Positions 43,281-52,054 of a stretch of 64,000 nucleotides of DNA are shown one piece after another. Source of the stretch: Betaproteobacteria bacterium. GTDB taxonomy: Bacteria > Pseudomonadota > Gammaproteobacteria > Burkholderiales > SG8-39. Made by a program: the position numbers and the translations under genes. Position 1 is the stretch's first letter, and each line of letters opens with the position of its first letter. The stretch covers positions 110,298 to 174,297 of the forward strand of contig SCTY01000059.1 in NCBI GenBank assembly GCA_004297625.1, read 5' to 3'. The notes beneath the pieces were generated by a model. That model was not told the DNA's origin and did not search any database. It saw only the letters and a program-made list of their open reading frames with translations.

Positions 43281-44938
43281 GCCGCGACTACCGACAGCGT
43301 TCCGCCGGGTCGCTTCTCGCGCGCGCGGTGCCGCAGTGCCGCGGCGACGAACGCCTTGAACAATGGATGGCTCGCGCGCGGCGTCGAGGTGAATTCCGGG
43401 TGGAACTGCACGCCGACGAAGAACGGATGGCCGGCGAGCTCCATGATCTCGGGCAGGTTTTCGCTCGGCGTGCGCGCCGACACCTTGTAGCCCTTCGCCT
43501 CGAGCTGCGGCACGTAGATGTTGTTCACCTCGTACCGGTGGCGATGTCGCTCGTTGACTTCCGTACCGTAGATGGAAGCGGCGAGCGTCCCCGGCTCTAC
43601 CGGGCACTTCTGCGCGCCCAGGCGCATGGTGCCGCCGAGATCGGACTTCTCGGTGCGCTTCTCGATGCGCCCGGTGCGGTCGAGCCATTCGGTGATGAGC
43701 GCGACGACGGGGTGCGGCGTGTCGGCGTCGAACTCGGTGCTGTTGGCGCCTTCCAGGCCCGCCACGTTGCGTGCGAACTCGATCGTGGCGAGCTGCATGC
43801 CGAGGCAGATGCCGAGATACGGCACGGCGTTTTCGCGCGCGTAGCGGATCGCGGCAATCTTGCCCTCGGTGCCGCGCTTGCCGAAGCCGCCGGGCACGAG
43901 GATCGCGTCCATCTTCTCCAGGCCGGCGGCGCCGGTCTTCTCGATCTCTTCGGAGTCGAAGTAATGGATGTTGATCTTCGCGCTGGTGTGGATGCCGGCG
44001 TGGCGCAGCGCCTCGTTCAGGCTCTTGTACGAGTCCTGCAGGTCGACGTACTTGCCGACAAAGGCGATGTCGACCTCGTGCTGCGGATGCTCGAGCGCGT
44101 CGACGATCTTGCGCCAGGCCGAGAGGTCCGCAGCACGGGCGAGGATGTTGAGCTTGTGGCAGACGATCTCGTCGAGCATCTGCTCGTGCAGCATCCTCGG
44201 GATCTTGTAGATCGAGTCCACGTCCCACGCGGAGATCACCGCCTCCTTCTGCACGTTGCAGAACAGCGCGATCTTGCGCCGCTCGTCCTCGGGCAGCGGC
44301 CGGTCGGTGCGGCACAGCAGCGCGTCGGGCTGGATGCCGATCTCGCGCAGCTCCTTCACCGAGTGCTGCGTGGGCTTGGTCTTGATCTCGCCCGCCGAGG
44401 CGATGTACGGCACGAGCGTGAGGTGGATGTAGCAGACGTTGTTGCGCCCGAGCTCGAGCCCCATCTGCCGGATCGCCTCGAGGAACGGCAGCGACTCGAT
44501 GTCGCCCACCGTGCCGCCCACCTCGACGATGGCGACGTCGGCGTCGCCCGCGCCGCGCTTGATGAAGGCCTTGATCTCGTCGGTGATGTGCGGAATGACC
44601 TGCACCGTGCCGCCGAGGTAGTCGCCGCGGCGCTCCTTCTTGATCACCGACTCGTAGATCTGCCCGGTGGTGAAGTTGTTCCAGCGGCGCATCTTCGAGC
44701 TCTGGAAGCGCTCGTAGTGCCCGAGGTCGAGGTCGGTCTCCGCGCCGTCCTCGGTGACGAACACCTCGCCGTGCTGAAACGGGCTCATCGTGCCCGGATC
44801 GACGTTGATGTAAGGGTCCAGCTTGATGTTGGTGACGCGGATGCTGCGCGACTCGAGGATCGCGGCGAGGGACGCGGCGGCGATGCCTTTCCCCAGAGAG
44901 GAAACTACACCGCCTGTTACAAAGACATATTTAGCCAT
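43277..44938 (-). CDS. pyrG: CTP synthase
   Basis: 553 residues. The synthetase domain opens with AKYVFVTGGVVSSLGKGIAAASL and carries KLDPYINVDPGTMSPFQHGEVFV. The class I glutaminase domain has the nucleophile Cys in LGICLGMQLA and the His-Glu pair in GVQFHPEFTS. It aminates UTP to CTP. ATG 44938 is used; a GTG codon directly upstream is in frame but unneeded. First gene of the pyrG-kdsA-eno-ftsB run. Confidence 0.98.
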   Translation of the reverse strand: MAKYVFVTGGVVSSLGKGIAAASLAAILESRSIRVTNIKLDPYINVDPGTMSPFQHGEVFVTEDGAETDLDLGHYERFQSSKMRRWNNFTTGQIYESVIKKERRGDYLGGTVQVIPHITDEIKAFIKRGAGDADVAIVEVGGTVGDIESLPFLEAIRQMGLELGRNNVCYIHLTLVPYIASAGEIKTKPTQHSVKELREIGIQPDALLCRTDRPLPEDERRKIALFCNVQKEAVISAWDVDSIYKIPRMLHEQMLDEIVCHKLNILARAADLSAWRKIVDALEHPQHEVDIAFVGKYVDLQDSYKSLNEALRHAGIHTSAKINIHYFDSEEIEKTGAAGLEKMDAILVPGGFGKRGTEGKIAAIRYARENAVPYLGICLGMQLATIEFARNVAGLEGANSTEFDADTPHPVVALITEWLDRTGRIEKRTEKSDLGGTMRLGAQKCPVEPGTLAASIYGTEVNERHRHRYEVNNIYVPQLEAKGYKVSARTPSENLPEIMELAGHPFFVGVQFHPEFTSTPRASHPLFKAFVAAALRHRAREKRPGGTLSVVAA

Positions 44939-45189
44939 CACCCTAGCGTGTGTAGGTTTCGAGGAGTCTACACCATTTCCGCGCCCTTCATTCGCAGACC
45001 GGGATCACGCGCGCGGGTTGACGCGCAAAAAAGCGCAGCAGCCAGACCCGGGGCGGCGCCCAGCCTCCCTGCGGTGCAGCGCGCAGGACATGTAGCGCGC
45101 TACGGGCCGACCGCTGCGCGCCGCCCGGCGCGAGCTTCTGCAGCGCGCTTTCGTCGAGACCGGCGAAGGGAGCGGTCGGGTCGGTCACG

Positions 45190-47097
45190 CTAGGCCGAGG
45201 CAAGCTCCGGCCGGCCGCGGAAGTGCTCGAGCGCCTCCGGGTTCGCGAGCGCCTCGAGGTTCTTCACCGGCCGGCCATGAACCACCTCGCGCACCGCGAG
45301 CTCGACGATCTTGCCGCTCTTGGTGCGCGGGATGTCGGCGACCTGCAGGATCTTCGCCGGCACGTGGCGCGGGGTCGTGTTCTCGCGGATCCGCCTCTTG
45401 ATGGAAGAAATCAGCTCTTCGGAAAGCGCAAGGCCCTCCTTCAACTTCACGAACAGCACCACGCGCACGTCGGAGTCCCATTGCTGCCCGATGACGAGCG
45501 ACTCCAGGATCTCGGGCAGCTGCTCCACCTGGCGGTAAATCTCCGCGGTGCCGATGCGCACTCCTCCCGGATTCAGGACCGTATCCGAGCGCCCGTAGAT
45601 AATGATGCCGCCGTGCTCGGTGATTTCGCACCAGTCGCCGTGGCGCCACACGTTCGGATATTTCTCGAAATACGCGGCGCGGTATTTCGCGCCGTCCGGG
45701 TCGTTCCAGAACCCCACCGGCATGCAGGGGAAAGGCTTGGTGCAGACCAGCTCGCCTTTCTCCTTCGTTATGGACTTCCCTTCCTCGTCGAAGACTTCGA
45801 CCGCCATGCCGAGTCCCCTGGCCTGGATTTCGCCCCGCCACACCGGTCCGGTCGGATTGCCGAGCACGAAGCACGAAACGATGTCGGTGCCGCCGGAGAT
45901 CGACGACAGGCACACGTCGCGCTTCACGCTGGCGTAGACATAGTCAAATCCCTCCGGCGCGAGCGGCGAGCCGGTCGAGAGCACGGCGCGCAGGCCCTCC
46001 AGGCGGTGCGTTTCCCTGGGTTTCAAGCCACTCTTCGCAATGGCGTCGATGAACTTGGCCGAGGTGCCGAAATGCGTCATGCCCTCGGCATCGGCAAGAT
46101 CGAACAGCGTGCGTCCGCGCTGCACGAATGGCGAGCCATCGTAGAGAAGCAGCGTGGCGCCGGACGCAAGGCCCGACACCAGCCAGTTCCACATCATCCA
46201 GCCTAGCGTGGTGAAATAAAACAGGCGGTCGCCCGGTTTCACGTCGCTGTGGAGGCGGTGCTCCTTGAGGTGCTGCAGCAGCGTGCCGCCCGCGCCGTGG
46301 ACGATGCACTTCGGCACCCCGGTGGTTCCCGACGAGTAGAGAATGTAAAGCGGATCGTTGAAGCCGGCTTGCGCGAAGCGGATCTCCTGCGGCTCGAACG
46401 GCTCGAGGAAATCGTAGAGCGAAGTGCCGGCGCTCGCCGGGGCGCCGAGATAATCGACCACCACGCATTCCTGCACCGAAGGCAGCCTGGCGAGCACCGC
46501 CTGCACCTTCTCCTGGCAATCGAATTCCTTGCCGCCGTACAGGTAGCCGTCGGCGCAAAAAAGCACTTTGGGCTCGATCTGGCCGAAACGATCGAGCACG
46601 CCCTGCACGCCGAAGTCGGGCGAGCAACTCGACCAGATGGCGCCGAGGCTCGCCGTCGCGAGCATCGCGGCGGCGGACTCGGGAAGGTTCGGCAGGTAAC
46701 CGGCGACACGATCGCCCGGCCCCACCCCGGCGTCGGCGAGCGCCTGCGCGAGGCGCGAAACGAGAACGTAAAGCTGCTCGAAGCTCAATCTTCGCCGGAT
46801 GCGGTCCTCGCCCCAGAAGACGATCGCATCGGCGGCGTCGCGCCGCCGCAGCAGGTTCTCGGCGAAGTTCAGCTTCGCCTGCGGGAACCACTGTGCGCCC
46901 GGCATGCGCTGCTTGTCGATGAGCGTAGGTCCCTGCCGCTTGCCGCGGACCTCGCAAAACTCCCAAACCAGGTTCCAGAACTCCTCGGCGTGCTCGACCG
47001 ACCACGCGTGCAGCTCGTCATAGCTGCGCTTGCCCGCAACGCGCATGAAGCGCGCGAGCTCGCTTTGCGCGGCCCGCTCGGGCGAAGGCGACCACAA
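45190..47097 (-). CDS. Acetoacetyl-CoA synthetase
   Basis: 635 residues from TTG 47097, which gives the family N-terminus (W)SPSPERAAQSELARFMR; no ATG fits. Motifs: ILYSSGTTGVPKCIVHG, FFTTLGWMMWNWLVSGL, SSISGGTDIVSCF typical of the acetoacetate-specific group, YGRSDTVLNPGGVRIGTAEIYR and C-terminal TKSGKIVELAVREVVHG. It activates acetoacetate with ATP and CoA. It follows the thioesterase gene by 5 bp on the same strand. Confidence 0.95.
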   Translation of the reverse strand: MWSPSPERAAQSELARFMRVAGKRSYDELHAWSVEHAEEFWNLVWEFCEVRGKRQGPTLIDKQRMPGAQWFPQAKLNFAENLLRRRDAADAIVFWGEDRIRRRLSFEQLYVLVSRLAQALADAGVGPGDRVAGYLPNLPESAAAMLATASLGAIWSSCSPDFGVQGVLDRFGQIEPKVLFCADGYLYGGKEFDCQEKVQAVLARLPSVQECVVVDYLGAPASAGTSLYDFLEPFEPQEIRFAQAGFNDPLYILYSSGTTGVPKCIVHGAGGTLLQHLKEHRLHSDVKPGDRLFYFTTLGWMMWNWLVSGLASGATLLLYDGSPFVQRGRTLFDLADAEGMTHFGTSAKFIDAIAKSGLKPRETHRLEGLRAVLSTGSPLAPEGFDYVYASVKRDVCLSSISGGTDIVSCFVLGNPTGPVWRGEIQARGLGMAVEVFDEEGKSITKEKGELVCTKPFPCMPVGFWNDPDGAKYRAAYFEKYPNVWRHGDWCEITEHGGIIIYGRSDTVLNPGGVRIGTAEIYRQVEQLPEILESLVIGQQWDSDVRVVLFVKLKEGLALSEELISSIKRRIRENTTPRHVPAKILQVADIPRTKSGKIVELAVREVVHGRPVKNLEALANPEALEHFRGRPELASA

Positions 47098-47102
47098 GGG
47101 AG

Positions 47103-47504
47103 CTACTGCAGTAATGAGCGGATCCTTTCCGGTATGCGCACCGGCTTCTGCTTCTGCATGTCGATGAAGACCACCGTGGCCGCGCCGTCGGCGCACAGCA
47201 TGTCGCCGATGAGAAGCTCGTAGTAGGTCGCCACGCTCGATCCGCCCGGGGGGCCGGCCAGCACGCGAACCTCCACGATGCCCGGGTAGTTGATCGGCTT
47301 CTTGAAATTGCAGGACGCGTTGGCGATCACCAGGCCGGTGCGGGACCACGCTTCGTCCTCGGGAACGAGCGTGTCGAACCAGCTGATGCGCGCCTGCTCC
47401 ATATAGCGGAAATACACCGTATTGTTGACGTGGCCCATCGCGTCCATGTCGCCCCAGCGGATCGCAATGCGCTCGACGTGCACGAGCTTGCGTTCGTCGT
47501 TCAT
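47103..47504 (-). CDS. Acyl-CoA thioesterase, hotdog fold (4-hydroxybenzoyl-CoA thioesterase-like)
   Basis: 133 residues. The 4HBT motif IRWGDMDAMGHVNNTVYFRYMEQAR contains the catalytic Asp. The rest is a single hotdog domain with CNFKKPINYPGIVEVRV. It hydrolyses a CoA thioester. It starts at ATG 47504, 25 bp from the divergent ETF-QO start, and is probably co-transcribed with the acetoacetyl-CoA synthetase gene. Confidence 0.93.
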   Translation of the reverse strand: MNDERKLVHVERIAIRWGDMDAMGHVNNTVYFRYMEQARISWFDTLVPEDEAWSRTGLVIANASCNFKKPINYPGIVEVRVLAGPPGGSSVATYYELLIGDMLCADGAATVVFIDMQKQKPVRIPERIRSLLQ

Positions 47505-47529
47505 TTTGCCGGTGATTATAATTGGCGGC

Positions 47530-49155
47530 ATGCCGCGCGAATCCATGCAATACGACGTCGTGGTGGTCGGCGGCGGTCCGGCGGGCCTAGCCGCTGCGAT
47601 CCGGTTGAAGCAGCTTTCCGCGGACCTCTCCGTCTGCGTGCTGGAAAAAGGCTCGGAGATCGGCGCGCATATTCTTTCGGGCGCGGTGATGGACCCGCGG
47701 GCGCTCGACGAGCTGATCCCCGACTGGAAAGCGAAAGGCGCTCCCCTCCACACGCCGGTGAGCGAGGACCGCTTCCTCTTTCTCACCGAGAAAGCGTCTT
47801 TCCAGACGCCGAATTTCCTGCTTCCGGGTTGCTTCAAGAACCACGGCAACTACGTCGTGAGCCTCGGCAACGTATGCCGCTGGCTCGGCCAGCAGGCCGA
47901 AAGCCTCGGCGTGGAGATCTTCCCCGGTTTTGCGGCGGCGGAAGTCCTTTTCGAAGGCGATGCGGTCAAGGGCGTCGTCACCGGCGACATGGGCATCAAC
48001 CGCAACGGCGAGAAGACGCCGGCGTACCAGCCCGGCATGGAGCTGCACGCAAAGTACACCTTTTTCGCCGAAGGCTGCCGCGGCCACCTCGGCCGCAGCC
48101 TGGAGGCGAGATACCGCCTGCGCGAGGGCGCCGAGCCGCAGGTCTACGGCATTGGCCTGAAAGAGCTGTGGGAAGTGCCGGCCGAAAAGCATCGGCCGGG
48201 CCTCGTGACGCATACCGCGGGCTGGCCGCTCGACCCCGACGTCTATGGCGGCTCCTTCATCTATCACCAGGAGAATCGCCAGGTCGCGGTCGGCTATGTC
48301 GTCGGCCTGAGCTACCAGAACCCCTATCTCTCGCCGTTCGAGGAATTCCAGCGCTTCAAGACCCACCCGGCGATCCGGCCGCTCCTCGAGGGCGCGAAGC
48401 GGATCTGCTACGGGGCGCGCGCCATTACTTCCGGCGGATTGCAATCGCTGCCGCGCTTCGTCTTCCCGGGCGGCGCGATGATCGGGGATGAAGCCGGTTT
48501 CCTCAACGCCTCGCGCATCAAGGGCAGCCATTGCGCCATCAAGTCCGGCATGCTCGCCGCCGAGGCGGCGCATTCGGCGCTCAAGGCCGGACGCGCGCTC
48601 GACGAGCTTTCGGATTACCCGCAAGCGTTCCGCTCGAGCTGGCTTTACGATGAGCTCTACCGCGCACGCAACTTCAAGCCTTGGATGTCGAAGGGGCTGT
48701 ACCTCGGCTCGATGATGTTCGGCATCGACCAGGTGCTGCTTCGCGGCAAAGCGCCGTGGACGCTGCACCACAAGGGCGCCGACCACGCGCAAACCCGGCC
48801 GGCGAGCGAGTTCTCGCCCATCCAGTATCCGAAGCCCGACGGCTTGCTTACCTTCGACAGGCTGTCCTCGGTGTTCATCTCGAACACCAACCACAACGAG
48901 GACCAGCCGGTGCATCTCACGCTGAAGGATCCATCGGTTCCGGTCGACGTGAACCTCGCCCGCTACGCCGGACCGGAGAGCCGTTACTGCCCGGCGCAGG
49001 TTTACGAATTCGTCGAAGCCGGCGGCGCGCAACGCTTGCAGATCAACGCGCAGAACTGCGTGCACTGCAAGACCTGCGACATCAAGGACCCGACGCAGAA
49101 CATCGTCTGGGTGACGCCCGAGGGCGGAGGCGGACCGAACTACCCGAACATGTAG
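47530..49155 (+). CDS. Electron transfer flavoprotein-ubiquinone oxidoreductase
   Basis: 541 residues. The FAD dinucleotide fold is VVVVGGGPAGLAAAIRLKQL, followed by EKGSEIGAHILSGAVMDPRAL, PGGAMIGDEAGFLNASRIKGSHCAIKSG and the C-terminal ferredoxin-like site with four cysteines (RYCPAQVYEF, then NCVHCKTCDIKDPTQN) for one [4Fe-4S] cluster. It passes electrons from acyl-CoA dehydrogenases via ETF to ubiquinone at the inner membrane. Full length with no defects seen. It marks the last intact gene before the decayed region. Confidence 0.97.
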   Translation: MPRESMQYDVVVVGGGPAGLAAAIRLKQLSADLSVCVLEKGSEIGAHILSGAVMDPRALDELIPDWKAKGAPLHTPVSEDRFLFLTEKASFQTPNFLLPGCFKNHGNYVVSLGNVCRWLGQQAESLGVEIFPGFAAAEVLFEGDAVKGVVTGDMGINRNGEKTPAYQPGMELHAKYTFFAEGCRGHLGRSLEARYRLREGAEPQVYGIGLKELWEVPAEKHRPGLVTHTAGWPLDPDVYGGSFIYHQENRQVAVGYVVGLSYQNPYLSPFEEFQRFKTHPAIRPLLEGAKRICYGARAITSGGLQSLPRFVFPGGAMIGDEAGFLNASRIKGSHCAIKSGMLAAEAAHSALKAGRALDELSDYPQAFRSSWLYDELYRARNFKPWMSKGLYLGSMMFGIDQVLLRGKAPWTLHHKGADHAQTRPASEFSPIQYPKPDGLLTFDRLSSVFISNTNHNEDQPVHLTLKDPSVPVDVNLARYAGPESRYCPAQVYEFVEAGGAQRLQINAQNCVHCKTCDIKDPTQNIVWVTPEGGGGPNYPNM

Positions 49156-49159
49156 CGCC

Positions 49160-49280
49160 CTAGGCGAGCTCGAGCTCGCCCATGAGCACCTTGGGATCGA
49201 CCGGCTTGACCAGGTGCTCGTCGAACCCCGCGCCGATGGTCCTTCACGACGAGGACGCGCAAATGGCGATCGAGATTCAT
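49160..49280 (-). pseudogene. Remnant of a response-regulator receiver domain
   Basis: On the minus strand, ATG 49280 begins MNLDRHLRVLVVKDH, like the first strand and acidic loop of a receiver (usually VVEDN). After about 50 bp the reading shifts frame and resumes as GFDEHLVKPVDPKVLMGEL up to TAG 49160, the C-terminal end of a receiver with its conserved Lys-Pro. The middle ~80 residues, including the phosphoacceptor Asp, are deleted. Seen directly in translation; the identity is inference from these two motifs. Confidence 0.7.
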
Positions 49281-49387
49281 GGCCCCTTCAGTGTGGCCGG
49301 TTCCGCCGGCGCTCGCTGTCGGGGCGCTCCGCAGCTCAGTGTCGCTGTTCGCCGAAAACCGTGTGCGCGTGCAATGACAGATGCCAA

Positions 49388-49415
49388 GAAATCGTGCGCC
49401 GTCCCTGATTTAGTC
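49388..49415. repeat. Decayed half copy of the REP-like palindrome
   Basis: GAAATCGTG, three changed bases and GTCCCTGATT match the right arm of the palindrome at 40849-40872 with a few substitutions. The similarity continues into AGTCnTTG. The left arm is missing, so no hairpin remains. Confidence 0.6.
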
Positions 49416-49425
49416 GTTGATTTTT

Positions 49426-49535
49426 CTAGGCGGCAGCCGGGCGCCCTGCGGCGGCCGGCCGGAGGACTTTTTCAAGCTCGGCTGCCGGCAGCGGCCGGCT
49501 GACGAGATAGCCCTAGATCTGGTCGCAGCTCAGGT
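49426..49535 (-). pseudogene. C-terminal remnant of an EAL-domain protein with amber codon
   Basis: On the minus strand, the reading SCDQI-stop-GYLVSRPLPAAELEKVL runs to a TAG at 49426. This matches the end of EAL domains (CDxIQGYLxSRPLP). The glutamine of QGY is replaced by TAG, a single-base change from CAG. Everything upstream of this motif is gone, replaced by the IS91-like segment. Together with the receiver scrap it may derive from one response-regulator/EAL protein. Confidence 0.72.
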
Positions 49536-49536
49536 C

Positions 49537-49845
49537 GCGCGGCCCATACCGCACTGGCACTACGTCTTCACGGTGCCGAAGCTCATCCGGCCATTCTTTG
49601 CGTACCGCCGGTCGCTTCTCGGAGAACTCTGCCGCATCATCGCGCGATCGCTCACGCACGCGTACTGCGCCGCCGTTCCGCGTGCCCGCCCGGGCTTCAT
49701 CCTCTTCGTCCAGACCTTCGGCAATCTGGTCAACTTCAACCCTCACGTGCATGCGCTCGTCGCCGACGGCGTCTTCGAAGCGTCGAGACGTTTCATTCCT
49801 CTGCGGCTGATCCCGCAAGCGCTTCTTGCCGAGCGGCTGCGCATG
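49537..49845 (+). pseudogene. IS91-family transposase fragment
   Basis: About 100 codons match the central catalytic part of IS91-type (HUH, rolling-circle) transposases: ARPIPHWHYVFTVPKLIRPFF, FVQTFGNLVNFNPHVHALVADGVF with the HxH metal motif near 49744-49752, then LIPQALLAERLR. The N-terminal zinc-finger part and the C-terminal tyrosine region are missing, so it cannot transpose. It abuts the EAL remnant directly. IS91 elements often move neighbouring DNA, which fits its place at the edge of the cassette. Confidence 0.8.
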
Positions 49846-49939
49846 AGCCATTGTGACCGCAGATGCACCGGCCGGTGCGCCGAAACGCGCCGGGGCCGCT
49901 CGCATCTCGCAGTGCAGAAGAGAAGGGAATTTCCTATTC

Positions 49940-50053
49940 GTTGACAAACCGGCTAGGAGCCCGCATTGTTAACACTAAGACAATGAGTCTAAATTGGCTC
50001 GCGGAGGCGCTCGCGGGCGCAGTTGACATTGTCGGCACCAATGCCGCCGAATC
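49940..50053 (+). pseudogene. Decayed duplicate of the promoter and start of the downstream reductase gene
   Basis: This stretch aligns with 52703-52822 at roughly 80% by eye, including GTTGACAA, GCATTGTT, TAAGACAA, TGGCTCGCGG, GGCGCTC and CATTGTCGGCA. The second copy carries the promoter region, ribosome site and first ~22 codons of the PRISE-type reductase gene. Here the ATG has become ATTG, the palindromic operator is broken and indels shift the frame, though LAGAVDIVGTNAAES still echoes the GALGIVGSNVAEY cofactor loop. Confidence 0.75.
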
Positions 50054-50061
50054 AGTGACTC

Positions 50062-50889
50062 GTGAGACAAATACAGGCCCGAGCAGTATCCGCACGCAGC
50101 GAATCCGGACCATCTCCGGCGCGTCGGCCGCGCAATCTCCTGCCGCTGGCCCTGGGCGCCCTCTCCCTCGGCATCGTGGTCGTGGTGTGGTGGGGAATCA
50201 CGTCGCTTCAGCTTGTGAGCACGCTCCTTCTTCCCACGCCGTGGCAAGTGCTCAAAGCCTTCGCGGCGTTGACAGTACGCGGCATCTTGCCCGAGTACAT
50301 CCTGGTCAGCCTGCTCCGCATCCTGGCGGGCTTCCTGATGGCTGCGATCGTGGGTATCGGGCTCGGAGTGCTGATGGGGCGCGCTCGAGCCCTTTTCTGG
50401 CTGATCAGTCCGCTGGTTGAGGTATCGCGGCCGATTCCCCCCATCGCGCTGCTGCCCCTGGTGATCATCTGGTTCGGAATCGGGGAGAGCGCTCGCATCA
50501 GCGTCATTTTCTACGGTGCGCTTTTCCCGATCCTGCTCAATTCAATTCAGGCGGTCCAGAATGTGGATGCGAACCTGATCCGAGCGGCGCAGTCTCTCGG
50601 GGCCAGCGACCGCCAGGTCTTTACCTTTGTCATCCTTCCGGCCGCGTTTCCCACCATCGTTACCGGCTTGCGGCTCGGCGCGGGCATCGCCTTTCTGGTC
50701 CTGGTCGCTGCGGAACTGCTGGCGGCCAGTTCGGGCATCGGCTACATGATCATGGATGCCCGCGACCATCTCTTTACCGACCGCGTCATGGTTGGGATTA
50801 TCGTGCTCGGCCTGCTCGGCTCCTTCCTGAACAAGCTGCTCTTATACCTGGAAGGTCGAGTGATCCGCGGCAGGGCCCCCACACGCTGA
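50062..50889 (+). CDS. NitT/TauT-type ABC transporter permease (SsuC/TauC family)
   Basis: 275 residues with six predicted membrane segments. Family features: LLLPTPWQVLKAF, SLLRILAGFLMAAIVGIGLGVLMG and the EAA loop region AAQSLGASDRQVFTFVILPAAFPTIVTGLRLGAGIAF. It starts at GTG 50062, directly after the decayed duplicate, and its first ~25 residues are basic and unconserved, perhaps partly from that junction. It pairs with the binding protein and the ATPase at 53.8 kb. Confidence 0.92.
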   Translation: MRQIQARAVSARSESGPSPARRPRNLLPLALGALSLGIVVVVWWGITSLQLVSTLLLPTPWQVLKAFAALTVRGILPEYILVSLLRILAGFLMAAIVGIGLGVLMGRARALFWLISPLVEVSRPIPPIALLPLVIIWFGIGESARISVIFYGALFPILLNSIQAVQNVDANLIRAAQSLGASDRQVFTFVILPAAFPTIVTGLRLGAGIAFLVLVAAELLAASSGIGYMIMDARDHLFTDRVMVGIIVLGLLGSFLNKLLLYLEGRVIRGRAPTR

Positions 50890-50979
50890 AGGGCAACGCT
50901 AAAACCCGGCCATCAGCGTGGAGAAGCAGCGGGACAAATCGCGGTCCGAATGCAACCCGTCAGGAAAGGAGTGTTCCTA

Positions 50980-51987
50980 GTGCGTAAGCTCATTTTGTTC
51001 AGTATCGCCATGTCGTTCCTGCTTCTGTCTGTGTATTCGAGGTCAGCGCCCTCTGCCCCGGTCAAAATAACGGTGGCAATAAGCTATGAGCCACAGCTCG
51101 GAGCCCAGCTGACAGTTGCGGATAAACAGGGATTCTTTAAGGCTCAGGGGCTGGACGTGACCTTGAAACCCTTTCCCACGGGCGCGGCAATGAAGGAAGC
51201 AGTGGTTGCCGGACAGCTCGATGTGGCCGTGATGGGCGACCCGCCAGCGCTTACCATTGGAGCCGCGGGCGGACCGGCCCATGTGGTAGCACAGCAGGCA
51301 AATATCTCGGGAGTCCAGGCCATCGTTGCTTCCATGGCGGTCAAGACGCCCAAGGACCTGGAAGGCAAGAAGGTCGGCTATATCAAGGGTTCGACGCCGG
51401 AGGCCCTCTTTACCACCTTCGCCAAAACTTACGGGGTGAATGCGAGCAAGGTGCAGCTGCTGACCATGGGGCAGCCCGAGATGGTGGCGGCCATGGCCAC
51501 CGGCAGCGTGGACGCGGTCGTGCTGACGGGTCCTTTCGTCCGGCAGGCTGCGAAAGCAGCCAAGGGCGGGGGCTGGATCATGAGCACGGCGACGACCTCC
51601 TATCTACCGGGGCGCGAGGGTCCAAAGAAGCTGATTGCGGTATATGGGCTGGTCGTGATGAGCGACAACTTCCTGAAAAAGGACCCAGACGCAGCGAAGA
51701 GATTCCTCGCCGCCATGGCACAGGCTACGGACTTCGTCAACGCGGACCGGATCAAGGCGGTCAAGATTCACGCTGCCGCCTCCAACATCCCCGAGGAAGA
51801 GGTGGAGCGCACCATGTCCCTCGCCACCTATCAGATGTTCCTCAACCAGGAATTGCTCGATGACCTGACGAATAACGCCCGCTTTCTGTATTCAGTGGAT
51901 GCCCTCAAGACCGATGTGAACGTATCGCACCTGATTGATGCCCGGTACCTGAAGGCTGTGCGGCCGACCTGGGTCACGATTGAGTAG
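50980..51987 (+). CDS. NitT/TauT-type ABC transporter substrate-binding protein
   Basis: 335 residues from GTG 50980, chosen for the AAAGGAG site ahead of it; ATG 50950 would add ten residues before the signal peptide (MRKLILFSIAMSFLLLSVYSRS). The type II binding fold is marked by VAISYEPQLGAQLTVADKQGFFKAQGLDVTLKPFPTGAAMKEAVVAGQLDVAVMG and PKDLEGKKVGYIKGSTPEAL. Ligands of the family are sulfonates, nitrate, thiamin precursors or aromatic acids; this one is unknown. Confidence 0.92.
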   Translation: MRKLILFSIAMSFLLLSVYSRSAPSAPVKITVAISYEPQLGAQLTVADKQGFFKAQGLDVTLKPFPTGAAMKEAVVAGQLDVAVMGDPPALTIGAAGGPAHVVAQQANISGVQAIVASMAVKTPKDLEGKKVGYIKGSTPEALFTTFAKTYGVNASKVQLLTMGQPEMVAAMATGSVDAVVLTGPFVRQAAKAAKGGGWIMSTATTSYLPGREGPKKLIAVYGLVVMSDNFLKKDPDAAKRFLAAMAQATDFVNADRIKAVKIHAAASNIPEEEVERTMSLATYQMFLNQELLDDLTNNARFLYSVDALKTDVNVSHLIDARYLKAVRPTWVTIE

Positions 51988-52054
51988 TGTCCGGTGGTGG
52001 TCACCGACGACACTCGGGACTGAAGGCGGAGTTCCGGCTGCAAAAGGATAGGGC

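Noticed and set aside
44988..45203. A 71-codon minus-strand frame between acetoacetyl-CoA synthetase and pyrG
   Set aside because: No family motif and no convincing ribosome site, and it overlaps the synthetase end. The 251-bp gap otherwise shows only a weak 6-bp hairpin (44950-44973) in the pyrG leader, too weak to call regulatory.
49162..49179. An 18-bp palindrome GGCGAGCTCGAGCTCGCC after ETF-QO as a terminator
   Set aside because: It has no T-run and is explained by the Glu-Leu-Glu-Leu codons of the receiver remnant; it may still slow transcription, but the evidence is thin.
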